Shown in pieces: positions 35,867-44,288 of a DNA stretch of 64,000 nucleotides (positions within the stretch are counted from its first letter, which is position 1; each line of letters begins with the position of its first letter). This DNA comes from Nibrella saemangeumensis (GTDB taxonomy: Bacteria; Bacteroidota; Bacteroidia; Cytophagales; Spirosomataceae). Where the stretch lies: NCBI RefSeq assembly GCF_039541915.1, contig NZ_BAABHD010000031.1, positions 1-64,000 of the forward strand, given 5' to 3'. The notes under the pieces were generated by a model, which saw only the letters and a program-made list of their open reading frames with translations, was not told the origin of the DNA and made no database searches. A program made the position numbers and the translations under genes.

Positions 35867-36229
35867 TTAACGGAAAGTTGCTGATAACAGGAAGTTCTTT
35901 ACATTCTCCATAGACGTTTCGCTGGGCTCAAAATGCTTTTCCAGAGACTTCATAACTTTATCATCTAACGCCAATAGAGGTTTCGTTTGGCATAGATCCG
36001 GCTCTTGCGTGGGGAACAACTTCTGAATAGGAACGGCTAATACCTTGGAGATTTCCCAGATGAGATAGACGGGTGGAGCTTGGCGGCCTTTTTCAATGTT
36101 AATGATGGAAGCTCGGGATAATCCGATTCTGGCGGCAAGTGTATCCTGCTTAAGATTAGCCTGTTCACGCTCCCTGCGGATGTTATCCCCTAATAGGCGA
36201 TGAAAATTTTCCTTTTCTACTTCAGTCAT
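35867..36229 (-). CDS. XRE-family repressor
   Basis: A 120-residue protein starting MTEVEKENFHRLLGDNIRRE at the ATG at 36229. Residues ~10-60 form a Cro/CI helix-turn-helix (LAARIGLSRASIINIEKGRQ). The C-terminal half is a short tail that could be the cleavage region of the ImmA/IrrE partner encoded next. The gene is divergent from ubiquitin-like locus 1, so it is well placed to repress the 36491 operon from the shared intergenic region. Confidence 0.8.
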   Translation of the reverse strand: MTEVEKENFHRLLGDNIRREREQANLKQDTLAARIGLSRASIINIEKGRQAPPVYLIWEISKVLAVPIQKLFPTQEPDLCQTKPLLALDDKVMKSLEKHFEPSETSMENVKNFLLSATFR

Positions 36230-36340
36230 GGTTTGAAGCCAACATATTTTCTTACAACGGCTTACCGAATACAAAAGTGTTAAAAATTAATTGATCTACT
36301 CGAATTTGGCAATATTTTACAATTTTTTTTTTGGTAATAC

Positions 36341-36371
36341 TTGACATAAATTGGTGGGGTTCTTAGTTTTG
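36341..36371 (+). promoter_or_regulatory. Predicted promoter of ubiquitin-like locus 1
   Basis: TTGA at 36341 and TAGTTTTG at 36364-36371, which fits TAnnTTTG with a 19-bp spacer, the usual Bacteroidetes layout. A second candidate -7 box TAGGTTTG (36459-36466) lies closer to the gene. Both sit in the shared region with the divergent XRE gene, so XRE binding there could control the operon. Confidence 0.6.
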
Positions 36372-36490
36372 ACGCACCATCAGCGAGTCGTTGTGTTAAG
36401 ACGCAGGCTGGTCAGCTCTCGTTACTAACGCCTTGAGTGTATAGCACTGGTGGTAAAATAGGTTTGCAATTTTTTAATTTTTGACAGCTA

Positions 36491-36790
36491 ATGAACGAAA
36501 ACCAACATCCGAAACAGGGGCCGAACAGCCCTGGTTCCAGTGATCAGACGATTACTGTAAAAATTCAGACCGCCCAAGGGGAGTTTGTCCGGGACTTTGA
36601 TAAGAACCAGACCATCCAGGATATTATCCAGGCGGTGAAGGCTCATTTTAATTTTTCCGCAGACGGCACGTATGAACTCCGCCTGAAAGGGAGTTCCGAT
36701 GATCCGTTCATGCCGCAGAGACCGATTGTCAGTTACGGATTAAAAGATGGAGCTGTACTGGTATTCACTGATTTGGGTAAAGCGGCATGA
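36491..36790 (+). CDS. bilA: Ubiquitin-like protein, single beta-grasp (Bil-like)
   Basis: A 99-residue protein: a disordered N-terminus (residues 1-18) and one beta-grasp domain (residues ~20-95) with ITVKIQTAQGEF, helix TIQDIIQAVKAHF and closing strand DGAVLVFTDLG. It is the first gene of an operon with E2, JAB and E1 genes, and overlaps the E2 by 4 bp. Known BilA proteins carry two fused domains; here only one is seen. There is no terminal Gly-Gly; the last residues are DLGKAA, so removal of KAA by the JAB peptidase would expose Gly. That processing is inference. Confidence 0.75.
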   Translation: MNENQHPKQGPNSPGSSDQTITVKIQTAQGEFVRDFDKNQTIQDIIQAVKAHFNFSADGTYELRLKGSSDDPFMPQRPIVSYGLKDGAVLVFTDLGKAA

Positions 36791-37269
36791 GTGTCATACC
36801 GGCCATTTCGATAGCGACAATTCGGCAGGAATTACAAGCCTGTGAAGAGGATGCCGAACAGTTTGGATGGGTCATTTCTTCGATCGATGAAAACGACCTA
36901 TCCTTCACTGTTCGCATCACATCTCCGATTGACGAGGAGGTATACATCCTTTACTTTAAATTCGATAACTACCCGGAATTGCCTCCACTACTTGACTTTA
37001 TAGATCCAGTCAGCGGGGAAATGGGTATCAGAAGAGCTTATCCTTTAACTAAGGATGGTAATTTTTTTCATACCCATCCAATTATCTGCCATCCCTGTTC
37101 CAGAAAATCGTATGGCGGATTTTCCGGGGTCCATGCAGATTGGAACCTTACTGGCTGGAAAAACAATGCGTATACGGGTAGCCTGCAAACCGTGCAGGCA
37201 GTCCTGCAAGCCATTAATGCCCGAATCGTTTACAAGACGTATTATCATGGCCGGATGCAGAAAAATTAA
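36787..37269 (+). CDS. bilB: E2-like conjugating enzyme (Bil-like)
   Basis: A 160-residue protein of the ubiquitin E2 fold: YFKFDNYPELPPLLDFIDP matches the YP..PP strand-turn, and HPIICHPCSRKSYGGF with the later HADWNLTGW matches the active-site segment of bacterial Bil-type E2s (IC..xSRK.Y). Cys101 is the likely catalytic residue; Cys104 is nearby. It overlaps the ubiquitin-like gene by 4 bp and the JAB gene by 23 bp. It should accept the modifier from the E1 and pass it to a target. Confidence 0.75.
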   Translation: MSVIPAISIATIRQELQACEEDAEQFGWVISSIDENDLSFTVRITSPIDEEVYILYFKFDNYPELPPLLDFIDPVSGEMGIRRAYPLTKDGNFFHTHPIICHPCSRKSYGGFSGVHADWNLTGWKNNAYTGSLQTVQAVLQAINARIVYKTYYHGRMQKN

Positions 37270-37849
37270 TAATTATTCGGTTAGGGGAAAAGCTTTTACT
37301 CCTGTAGATTCGATACAATACCTGATTTCAAACGAGGTAGTTGCGACGACTCAGACTGTGTTAAAAGAGTACAGCCATTTACAACCTGCTTCAGAAGGAA
37401 TTGTATACTGGGCCGGAAAAAAGCTGGAAAATACCTGTCTAATTACGGCCGTAATTGCACCCGATGCCATGGCTACTCCCTTCAATATTACGATTGGGCA
37501 TCAAGCCAATGCCAAAGTAGTTGAATTTCTCTGCGATACTGGCCTTATTCATCTGGGGCAAGTACATACCCATCCAGGTAAATGGGTTGGGCATTCCCTG
37601 ACCGACGACAGAGCTGCTGCCTTTAAATGCCAGGGGCTGCTATCAATTGTCGTGCCTGACTTTTGTACCAATACCATGCTACCCTTAATCAAGTGCGGTA
37701 TTCATCGCTATGAGAATGATGCTTTTATGCGGTTGTCAAAAACGTACGTTAATAAGCATTTTGCCGTAACGGAGAATAGCTTAGAATTTGTTTTTCAGGA
37801 TTTTCGAGTCGACTATTATGAACAAGTCAGATTGGTTAACCAGGCGTGA
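37247..37849 (+). CDS. bilC: JAB/JAMM deubiquitinase-like peptidase (Bil-like)
   Basis: A 200-residue protein. Start placed at ATG 37247, inside the E2 gene. The zinc site is GQVHTHPGKWVGHSLTD: His107, His109, Ser117 and Asp120, with Glu50 upstream (SEGIVYW). This is the JAMM signature of the peptidases that mature and remove ubiquitin-like modifiers. It would cut after a Gly near the end of the modifier. It overlaps the E1 gene by 32 bp, so all four genes are translationally linked. Confidence 0.8.
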   Translation: MAGCRKINNYSVRGKAFTPVDSIQYLISNEVVATTQTVLKEYSHLQPASEGIVYWAGKKLENTCLITAVIAPDAMATPFNITIGHQANAKVVEFLCDTGLIHLGQVHTHPGKWVGHSLTDDRAAAFKCQGLLSIVVPDFCTNTMLPLIKCGIHRYENDAFMRLSKTYVNKHFAVTENSLEFVFQDFRVDYYEQVRLVNQA

Positions 37850-39224
37850 TGATCGCACCCTAAAGATAGTTGGACCTCAAGGATCAGGCTATCAGGATTG
37901 TAGTGTTGCGGTCACCGTTGGCCCGGAGCTAGCCGCTACCTATGAAGGGCAGATCATGACGCTTTTGTCAGTGAACATCCTCTCCCGCTGGTGTAATCAG
38001 GTTTACCTGAATTGTCCCGACGCTCCCTTATTGCTCCCAAATCGAAGTGCATCGTTGAATGACCTGCTGGAAGATTTGTACCGTCAGGCTAATCCGTTTG
38101 GGAATTTTACTGTCACTGCGGAGGTAAAGGGGACGCCTGATTACCACCTGTTCATAGGTGGTCAAAATAAACAAGTTGATCATCTAAATAACGGAATTTG
38201 GATTGATGGATCAGGCTGGCTGGCTGGTTTTGGATCTGGCCGGAGTTCTGTTTCCGAATTAACGTATAATAAGCACAATCCAATTGGCCCCGCCTTCGCG
38301 GCCTGCCTGGGTGTGGCGGAGGTATTTCGACGAGCGATTGGGGAAGCTCAGCCGGATCGATTCAGCAGTTGGTACTCCTTATTCGACTTTGAACACAGCG
38401 AGGACCATTCTACTTTGTCTGATGCATCCTACCCGGATACCTTTGATTTGGGCAGAGTTTATGAGGTAGGCTGTGGTGCGATCGGCTCTTCGTTTGCCTA
38501 TTTACTAAGTTTAACAAACTGGCGCTCTACCATTCATTTCATCGATTTTGATCCAGTCGATTACCCTAATTTGAGTAGTAGTTTATTGTTCACTGCCCAG
38601 CACGCAGAGCAGCAGACCAATAAAGCTCAGATCTGTCAGGAGCTTTTAGCTACTACCGCTCATATTCCTCATGCTTTTGACGGAGACTACAGTCAATTTG
38701 TTGAACAAGGTCAACTGACTAAATATCCTCCTGATCTTATAGTATGCTTTGCCAATGACCGGAATGTCTGGTCGACAATTCAGGCAAATTACCCACCACT
38801 AACGTTCCATGCGACTACAACCAAATCCTGGGGCATTAACTTTGGTCGGCACATACCAGAACGCGAGTGGTGTATCATGTGCCGGTTTCACAAAGAAGTT
38901 GAGCATACCTATGTACCCGTATGTGGTCAGGTGGAGGTTCCTAAACCAAAAACACCTGCTCAGGAAACCTTAGCTATTCTTCCCTTTTTATCGCCCGCTA
39001 GTGCGATCATTGTCCTGGCAGAGCTGGCTAAATTAGATAGCGCTTCGTACCCGGTTAACGAAAACTTTATTGAATATTCGTTTAAGAGGCACCGTGGGTT
39101 CTTTCTTTCGACGAATAACGGCCCCAAGCGCTGCTATGTTTGTAAAGATCAAAGCCAGGCTATTTATGAAATGATCAGCAGCTCAAGTAAATACAATTAT
39201 TTAATGGGCAGTCCTCCGGCGTAG
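37818..39224 (+). CDS. bilD: E1-like activating enzyme (Bil-like, ThiF fold)
   Basis: A 468-residue protein. A 200-residue N-terminal part is followed by the ThiF adenylation fold: EVGCGAIGSS at ~216-225 and FIDFDPVDYPNLSSS, where the usual Arg after Asn-Leu is Ser. Two CxxC pairs (C352/C355 and C439/C442) can bind zinc. Cys369 (YVPVCGQ) is a candidate thioester Cys. It would adenylate and load the modifier for the E2. It is the last large gene of the operon; a small frame and a hairpin follow. Confidence 0.8.
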   Translation: MNKSDWLTRRDDRTLKIVGPQGSGYQDCSVAVTVGPELAATYEGQIMTLLSVNILSRWCNQVYLNCPDAPLLLPNRSASLNDLLEDLYRQANPFGNFTVTAEVKGTPDYHLFIGGQNKQVDHLNNGIWIDGSGWLAGFGSGRSSVSELTYNKHNPIGPAFAACLGVAEVFRRAIGEAQPDRFSSWYSLFDFEHSEDHSTLSDASYPDTFDLGRVYEVGCGAIGSSFAYLLSLTNWRSTIHFIDFDPVDYPNLSSSLLFTAQHAEQQTNKAQICQELLATTAHIPHAFDGDYSQFVEQGQLTKYPPDLIVCFANDRNVWSTIQANYPPLTFHATTTKSWGINFGRHIPEREWCIMCRFHKEVEHTYVPVCGQVEVPKPKTPAQETLAILPFLSPASAIIVLAELAKLDSASYPVNENFIEYSFKRHRGFFLSTNNGPKRCYVCKDQSQAIYEMISSSSKYNYLMGSPPA

Positions 39225-39458
39225 GTGTTCTCCAAGTGGAAAATGACACCGTTCGCTTCAGGACGTATACTGGTATTCGGTGGAAACAGGTAGCATTTAA
39301 AATGAGCATAGTTAATTTATGCGGACAACGAAAGTAGGGCTACGTCCAGATAGATAATGGTAGGTATATAAGCGATAGTGATTTTCAGGTTGCCAGAGAT
39401 CTTTTATCTTTTTTGAAGTTTTAAAAATAAATTGTAAACCTAAAAACCATTCATCAGT

Positions 39459-39587
39459 ATGGGTATCAAACCTGGACCAAAACCTAAAAAAGAAGATGGG
39501 ACACCTGACAAAAGAAGACGGGTTACTCCGGATAGCCAACCGAAACACCCCGGCTTAAAGCCACATAAGCATAAGAAAGGTGATTGA
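39459..39587 (+). CDS. Small Lys/Pro-rich peptide between E1 and terminator
   Basis: A 42-residue frame beginning MGIKPGPKPKKEDG and ending HKHKKGD. It is very rich in Lys, Pro and Gly and lies between the E1 stop and the hairpin at 39631, so it is probably on the same transcript. A Gly is the second-last residue. Whether it is translated is unknown. It recalls the Pro/Gly-rich peptide in front of locus 3, though the two are not clearly homologous. Confidence 0.4.
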   Translation: MGIKPGPKPKKEDGTPDKRRRVTPDSQPKHPGLKPHKHKKGD

Positions 39588-39630
39588 TAAGGAGTAGATC
39601 GTTAACCTGCTTAAAATCACTAAATCAAGA

Positions 39631-39667
39631 AGCCTCGCACCAAGCTTTCTGGAGTTGGTGCGAGGCT
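39631..39667 (+). terminator. Hairpin closing locus 1
   Basis: A perfect 13-bp stem (AGCCTCGCACCAA / TTGGTGCGAGGCT) with an 11-nt loop and a short T-rich tail. It separates ubiquitin-like locus 1 from the PIN-like gene. Confidence 0.7.
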
Positions 39668-39740
39668 TTGGGGCTTCTACATGTTGTAGATCGTCAGCAG
39701 CAAGTGGAGGAAACAGGTAAACATACCCTCATAATGACAA

Positions 39741-40706
39741 ATGGGAAAATATTTCACAAAAGCAACCTGCGTTTATCTGGATCAATTCGCTGTTAGCAAA
39801 ATTTGCGACGATTACGATGAAAAGTATGAGCCATGGACCACAATTGGCAACTTATTGAAAGAAGGAGTCCAAAAAGGTAAAATCGTCTGTCCATACTCTG
39901 TTGAGCATGCCATCGAAACCTCTGTGAAACATGAGCATAATGCTCTCAACCAAGACATCAATTTCGTTAAGCTCACCCGCAATTTGAAAATTCGTAATGA
40001 GGTAGATAGCACGGCACGCCACATCATGGCTATGGTTAGAAATAAACGCCCAGATTTCAACACCTATTTTCAGCGTTTCTCAGGAATAGTGATGGATGAT
40101 AAGTGGAAACGCACAAAATTTCAAGAGCAACGGAATACGCTCCAGGCTATGACCCAGGACATGTTTCAGACCGTGAATGTGCTACGGGGAGCCTCCACCT
40201 TACGGCCTGGTGCAGAAATGCGTAAAGTCGTCTTCGATTTAGTCAAGCGAGGATACGAAAACGACCTTCTGGAGCGATTCTTTCATCTCAGCACCTTTTG
40301 CTTATTTAATAGCAGAGAAGTCACGTTAGCAGGTATTACTATTCCTTATTGGGCTGATGTATTATTTCATAGACTGGTCACTCAATATCGAATGACTCAA
40401 GACGAAGCACGCAGAGGAAAGAGAATAGTTATCGAACAGGGTTTAGCCGCTTTTCCTGCCATCTTCATCCGCGCGAATCTTGAAGCTTCAATGACTTGTA
40501 ATTCTAAAAAAGAGACTGTTAACGATCAAATTGACATCCTTCGTCTGGCTGGTGCTTTACCCGCTGTTGACATTCTGCTAACCGACGGTGGTAAGGCCAA
40601 TGACCTTCGTGATGCCAGGTTGGATAAACACTTCTGTGTCGACGTGTTTAGTAGTAAACAATCCGATTTAAAAAATTTTCAAAATCGAATTGAAAGCCTA
40701 CTTTGA
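39741..40706 (+). CDS. PIN-like predicted ribonuclease
   Basis: A 321-residue protein. Pattern YLDQFAVSK at the start (Asp14), SVEHAIETS with a Glu, and NDQIDILRLAGALPAVDILLTD near residues 255-280 carry acidic residues in the order seen in PIN-domain nucleases. This reading is from pattern only; no closer family is recognised. Position directly after the Bil-like operon may make it part of a defence set. It is followed by decayed sequence and an IS element. Confidence 0.5.
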   Translation: MGKYFTKATCVYLDQFAVSKICDDYDEKYEPWTTIGNLLKEGVQKGKIVCPYSVEHAIETSVKHEHNALNQDINFVKLTRNLKIRNEVDSTARHIMAMVRNKRPDFNTYFQRFSGIVMDDKWKRTKFQEQRNTLQAMTQDMFQTVNVLRGASTLRPGAEMRKVVFDLVKRGYENDLLERFFHLSTFCLFNSREVTLAGITIPYWADVLFHRLVTQYRMTQDEARRGKRIVIEQGLAAFPAIFIRANLEASMTCNSKKETVNDQIDILRLAGALPAVDILLTDGGKANDLRDARLDKHFCVDVFSSKQSDLKNFQNRIESLL

Positions 40707-41167
40707 AGTCGCTTAGAGCCTTTAACCGGGCACAAAATTACGTGTATAATTCGGATTCGGCCGTATTTAGCTACTGCTGTAAATCCTCATCCGAAAGTGG
40801 ACAAAGGAGTATGGATGGAGCGTCCCGGCCGGGATGCCGGTGCGGTTCCCCGCACTACGATGCCCGGCACTTTTACACGTTACCAAACTAGTGTTTAAAC
40901 GGGCTGCACCTGATCACCGATGCGGTGAAGGTGATGCTGGGCCGAAAATCAGATAAACGACAGCAGGTATACGGCCGGCTTGATAAAAACAGGGCCATTG
41001 CAGAACTCAGTAAAAGCGAAGCCCGGTCATGCTCGCTATGAAAACAGGGAAGTAAAGGCTTCCTGAAATTAATACCAATAATTGCTAACCTAACTCTTCC
41101 TAAATACTTGGAGGAACAAAAGCAGCCGTAATCCACGGTCCTGATAAACTTAAAAACTCTTTAAACT
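40707..41167. other. Decayed region before the IS element
   Basis: About 460 bp with no intact gene. A frame around 40905-41040 (GLHLITDAVKVMLGRKSDKR) looks like a fragment of a lost gene. GC content is patchy, as expected for remnants. Confidence 0.4.
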
Positions 41168-41209
41168 TTAACTTATTTTCCGTCCATTTAAAAGGCTCAC
41201 ACAAATCTG
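41168..41209 (-). pseudogene. Detached 3' end of the TIR/NDT-like gene
   Basis: On the minus strand this reads QICVSLLNGRKIS and a stop. Removing the IS element and one copy of the GTAAA duplication joins it in frame to the residues KQYEAFRVAL of the gene at 43734-44288, restoring an uninterrupted protein. Confidence 0.75.
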
Positions 41210-41366
41210 GTAAATGAATACGCCGATGCAAAGTGAGCCATGTGCGCCACTGAATGTAGAGCCACCCATACTGCTGTAAAGTGAGCCACTGTGGATAAGT
41301 GGACGAGTGAAGCGCGAATTTCTTTCTTTGATCCCCGGCAGACTTTGACCACTGCTTGAGGAGAAG

Positions 41367-42917
41367 ATGGCAAATACTCGAATCGCTATGTTCCAAATTC
41401 GTCGACTTATTGAACTGCGTTTACAAGGTGTTTCTAAACGTAACCTGGCCCGTATACTGGCGATGTCCCGCAATACGGTCCAGCATTATCTGACGCAGTT
41501 AGAAGCTCATTTTCCGGATTTACAGGCTTTACTGGATTGGGATGACGCCCAGCTAAATCGGTTGCTGGCTAGTCCCGTCAGCCCGGCTACCAAACATCCT
41601 GAGCTGCTGGCGTTGTTTCCCGCCTATGAGCGGGAACTGGCCCGTCCGGGTGTCACCCGCCAGCAACTCTGGCTGGAATATCGTCGGCAGTACCCCCATG
41701 GTGTCCGCTATTCGCAGTTCAATCATCTGCTGCGCACCTGGCAATGTAGGCAAAAGGTGGTCATGCATTTAGAGCACAAAGCCGGAGAGCAACTCTTTAT
41801 CGACTTCGCCGGAGATCGCCTGGAGTTAACCGATGCCGCCAGTGGGCAAAAACGAGCCGTTGATGTGTTTGTAGCCATCTTACCTTGTTCTCAACTCACG
41901 TATGCTCAAGCGGTTGATAGTCAGCGACAGGAAGACTTTATCAACGCTTTGCAAGAATGCCTGAAGGTGTTAGGCGGGGTGCCTCAGGCCATTGTACCCG
42001 ATAATTTGAAAGCCGCCGTTAGTCAGGCCGATCGCTATGAGCCTACTATCAATCAAACCTTACAGGACTTTGCCTCTCATTACCAGACGGTAATCTTTCC
42101 CGCCCGTGCCCGCAAACCCCGGGATAAAGCCCTGGTGGAGAATGCCGTCAGGCTGATCTACCAGCGGGTCTATGCCCCCCTCAGAAGTCGTACTTTTTAC
42201 AGTCTGGCGAGCCTCAATGAGGCTATCGGCCAGTTGGTTGACCAGCATAACCGAACCCCATTACAGGCAAAAAACTACAGCCGTCAGCAGCGCTTTGAGC
42301 AAGTAGAAAAAGAGTTGCTGACTCCGTTACCGGCTCAACCCTATCAACTGCGGCACTATGCCCAGGCAAAAGTCAACCACAACGGCCATGTACAGCTGTT
42401 GGCCGATAAACACTACTACTCGGTGCCTTACCAGTTGATCGGCCAAACGCTCAAACTGATCTATAGTCAGCAAACCGTTGAGATCTATCATCAGTATGAA
42501 CGGGTGGCCGTCCATCAACGACAACCGACAGCGGGTCAGTATACGACCTTGCGGGAGCATTTGCCTCCTCATCACCAGTGGCTTAGTCAACACTCACCGT
42601 TGTTCTTCTGCGAACAAGCCGCCCAGATTGGCCCCTTCTCGCTGGCTTTGGTCGAGCAACTGCTGGCCAGTCACAGCTACGCCCCACAGGCTTACCGCTC
42701 CTGCAGCGGCATCTTGTCGCTATCAAAAAAGTATGGCAAAGACCGTCTGGAGCGAGCCTGCCAACGAGCCTTGCACTTTCAAGCTACCAGCTACCGCTTC
42801 GTGCGAACGATCTTGGAGCGGGATATGGATCAGCTGGAGCTGGAGACACAAACCATAGATATACCATCATCGCCCCCGCAACATGAAAATATCCGGGGTG
42901 CGCAAGCCTATCAATAA
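41367..42917 (+). CDS. istA: IS21-family transposase IstA
   Basis: A 516-residue DDE transposase. The N-terminal part has a helix-turn-helix (LIELRLQGVSKRNLARILAM, then SRNTVQHYL). The catalytic core has IDFAGDRLEL (first Asp), VPDNLKAAV (second Asp) and DKALVENAVRLIYQRV (Glu). The usual C-terminal beta domain follows. It is intact and 18 bp upstream of istB. Confidence 0.92.
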   Translation: MANTRIAMFQIRRLIELRLQGVSKRNLARILAMSRNTVQHYLTQLEAHFPDLQALLDWDDAQLNRLLASPVSPATKHPELLALFPAYERELARPGVTRQQLWLEYRRQYPHGVRYSQFNHLLRTWQCRQKVVMHLEHKAGEQLFIDFAGDRLELTDAASGQKRAVDVFVAILPCSQLTYAQAVDSQRQEDFINALQECLKVLGGVPQAIVPDNLKAAVSQADRYEPTINQTLQDFASHYQTVIFPARARKPRDKALVENAVRLIYQRVYAPLRSRTFYSLASLNEAIGQLVDQHNRTPLQAKNYSRQQRFEQVEKELLTPLPAQPYQLRHYAQAKVNHNGHVQLLADKHYYSVPYQLIGQTLKLIYSQQTVEIYHQYERVAVHQRQPTAGQYTTLREHLPPHHQWLSQHSPLFFCEQAAQIGPFSLALVEQLLASHSYAPQAYRSCSGILSLSKKYGKDRLERACQRALHFQATSYRFVRTILERDMDQLELETQTIDIPSSPPQHENIRGAQAYQ

Positions 42918-42935
42918 CCACTAAACCAATCGACA

Positions 42936-43685
42936 ATGAATAACCAAGCTACCTTGAGCACCATGCGTAAACTCAGTCTTTGGGGCATGGCTCAACACTT
43001 TGAGAGCCTGCTACGGCTGCCACTGGATCAACACCCCACCACGGATATGGTGGTGGCCCAACTTATGCAGGCCGAAGACGCCAGTCGCCAACATCGCAAA
43101 ACCCAGCGGGCGATACGGGAAGCCCGCTTCCGCTATCAGGCTGCCATTGAGGAAATCCACTATCTGCCGGATCGCAATCTGGACAAAAACCAACTGCATC
43201 GTTTGGCCGACCTGTCGTTCATTAACCGGGCGGAAAACATCCTCATCACGGGTGCCACCGGTTGTGGTAAGAGCTTTATGGCTTCAGCCCTGGGGTATCA
43301 GGCTTGCCAAATGGGCTTGCGTGTAGCGTACTTCTCCTTGCCTAAGCTCTTCCAGAAGTTACACTTGGCGCAGGCAGATGGTTCTTATCTGAAGGAAATG
43401 ACCAAACTGGAAAAACAGCAGTTGTTGATCCTGGATGACTGGGGCCTACAAGCTCTGTCGTTAACGGAACGGCTTACGTTGATGCAAATTATGGAGGATC
43501 GCCATGGCCGCAGCAGTACCATCATCACCTCTCAGCTGCCGGTCAGCGCCTGGCATGACTTTCTGGCTGATCCGACCTTGGCCGATGCCTTGCTGGATCG
43601 CCTGGTACACCATGCGCATCGGATCGAGTTGAAAGGAGAATCGATGCGAAAACGTATGAAAGGGGAAGAAAAAACCAGACAATAA
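42936..43685 (+). CDS. istB: IS21-family helper ATPase IstB
   Basis: A 249-residue AAA+ ATPase that selects the target for IstA. It has Walker A GATGCGKSFMASALGY near residue 105, a Walker B LLILDDWGLQAL and a sensor motif TIITSQLPVSAWHDF. The gene is intact and is followed by the right end of the element. Confidence 0.92.
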   Translation: MNNQATLSTMRKLSLWGMAQHFESLLRLPLDQHPTTDMVVAQLMQAEDASRQHRKTQRAIREARFRYQAAIEEIHYLPDRNLDKNQLHRLADLSFINRAENILITGATGCGKSFMASALGYQACQMGLRVAYFSLPKLFQKLHLAQADGSYLKEMTKLEKQQLLILDDWGLQALSLTERLTLMQIMEDRHGRSSTIITSQLPVSAWHDFLADPTLADALLDRLVHHAHRIELKGESMRKRMKGEEKTRQ

Positions 43686-43733
43686 CTACCTTTACTACGC
43701 TTCACGCCAACTTATCCACAGGCGGCTCACTAT

Positions 43734-44288
43734 CTATCGGTACGCCTGGCTCACTATCATCGGTCTACACAGTAAAGCCACTCTAAAAGCTTCATACTGT
43801 TTTATTATATGTTCTGCATGAGGTATTAACCTGGGATCAGGCACCTTGTCTGTAAGCCAATCCCTAACCCCTTCAATTACTTTTGAATAATCATTATCGT
43901 GAGACATCGGGTCTTGTCCACCTAAGTCAGACAAATACGACTTAGAGCTGTATGCTTTGCCCTCGAAAACCATGTACTGCTTATGCCGCTGCTTGCTTCG
44001 TCCGTACTCCCGGCAGCCGATAAACATTCCTAGTTCCAGCGGCATATTAAGGCGACCATCCGACAACGAAACATCGTGAATGCCATATTTACACTCCTCA
44101 ATGATAGTCATGATCTTCTGGAGACGGACATGGCTGGCGTCCGTAGTTTCCAGCGCACAGCGAGGAAAAAAGCCACACACCTGAACAGTGAAGACAATAG
44201 CTTGAAAAAGGGGTTTATAGGTATCGTCAAAGGGGCAGTTAATAAACACACTCTTCTCGTAAGGTGGCGTAGGGATAGCAGAGGTCAC
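43734..44288 (-). CDS. TIR/NDT-like predicted effector, C-terminus changed by IS insertion
   Basis: A 184-residue protein. GTG start overlaps the stop of the gene before it. Motifs FINCPFDDTYKPLFQAI near the start, then YGIHDVSLSDGRLNMPLELG with a conserved Glu, resemble the TIR / nucleoside deoxyribosyltransferase-like fold seen in bacterial immune effectors. The last residues (LCRPMIVSQAYR) are encoded by the IS end; the native end is QICVSLLNGRKIS at 41168-41209. Because only ~13 residues are lost, the protein may still work. Its reaction (NAD or nucleotide cleavage) is inferred from the fold. Confidence 0.6.
   Translation of the reverse strand: MTSAIPTPPYEKSVFINCPFDDTYKPLFQAIVFTVQVCGFFPRCALETTDASHVRLQKIMTIIEECKYGIHDVSLSDGRLNMPLELGMFIGCREYGRSKQRHKQYMVFEGKAYSSKSYLSDLGGQDPMSHDNDYSKVIEGVRDWLTDKVPDPRLIPHAEHIIKQYEAFRVALLCRPMIVSQAYR

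Larger units (their letters stand above)
41215..43771 (+). mobile_element. IS21-family insertion sequence
   Basis: Carries istA and istB in tandem. The ends align as inverted repeats: TG-N6-CCGATG (left) and its counterpart on the right, followed by AGTGAGCC; inner copies of AGTGAGCC and TGTGGATAAGT also occur at both ends. A 5-bp target duplication GTAAA flanks it (41210-41214 and 43772-43776). Length 2557 bp is normal for the family. Confidence 0.92.
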
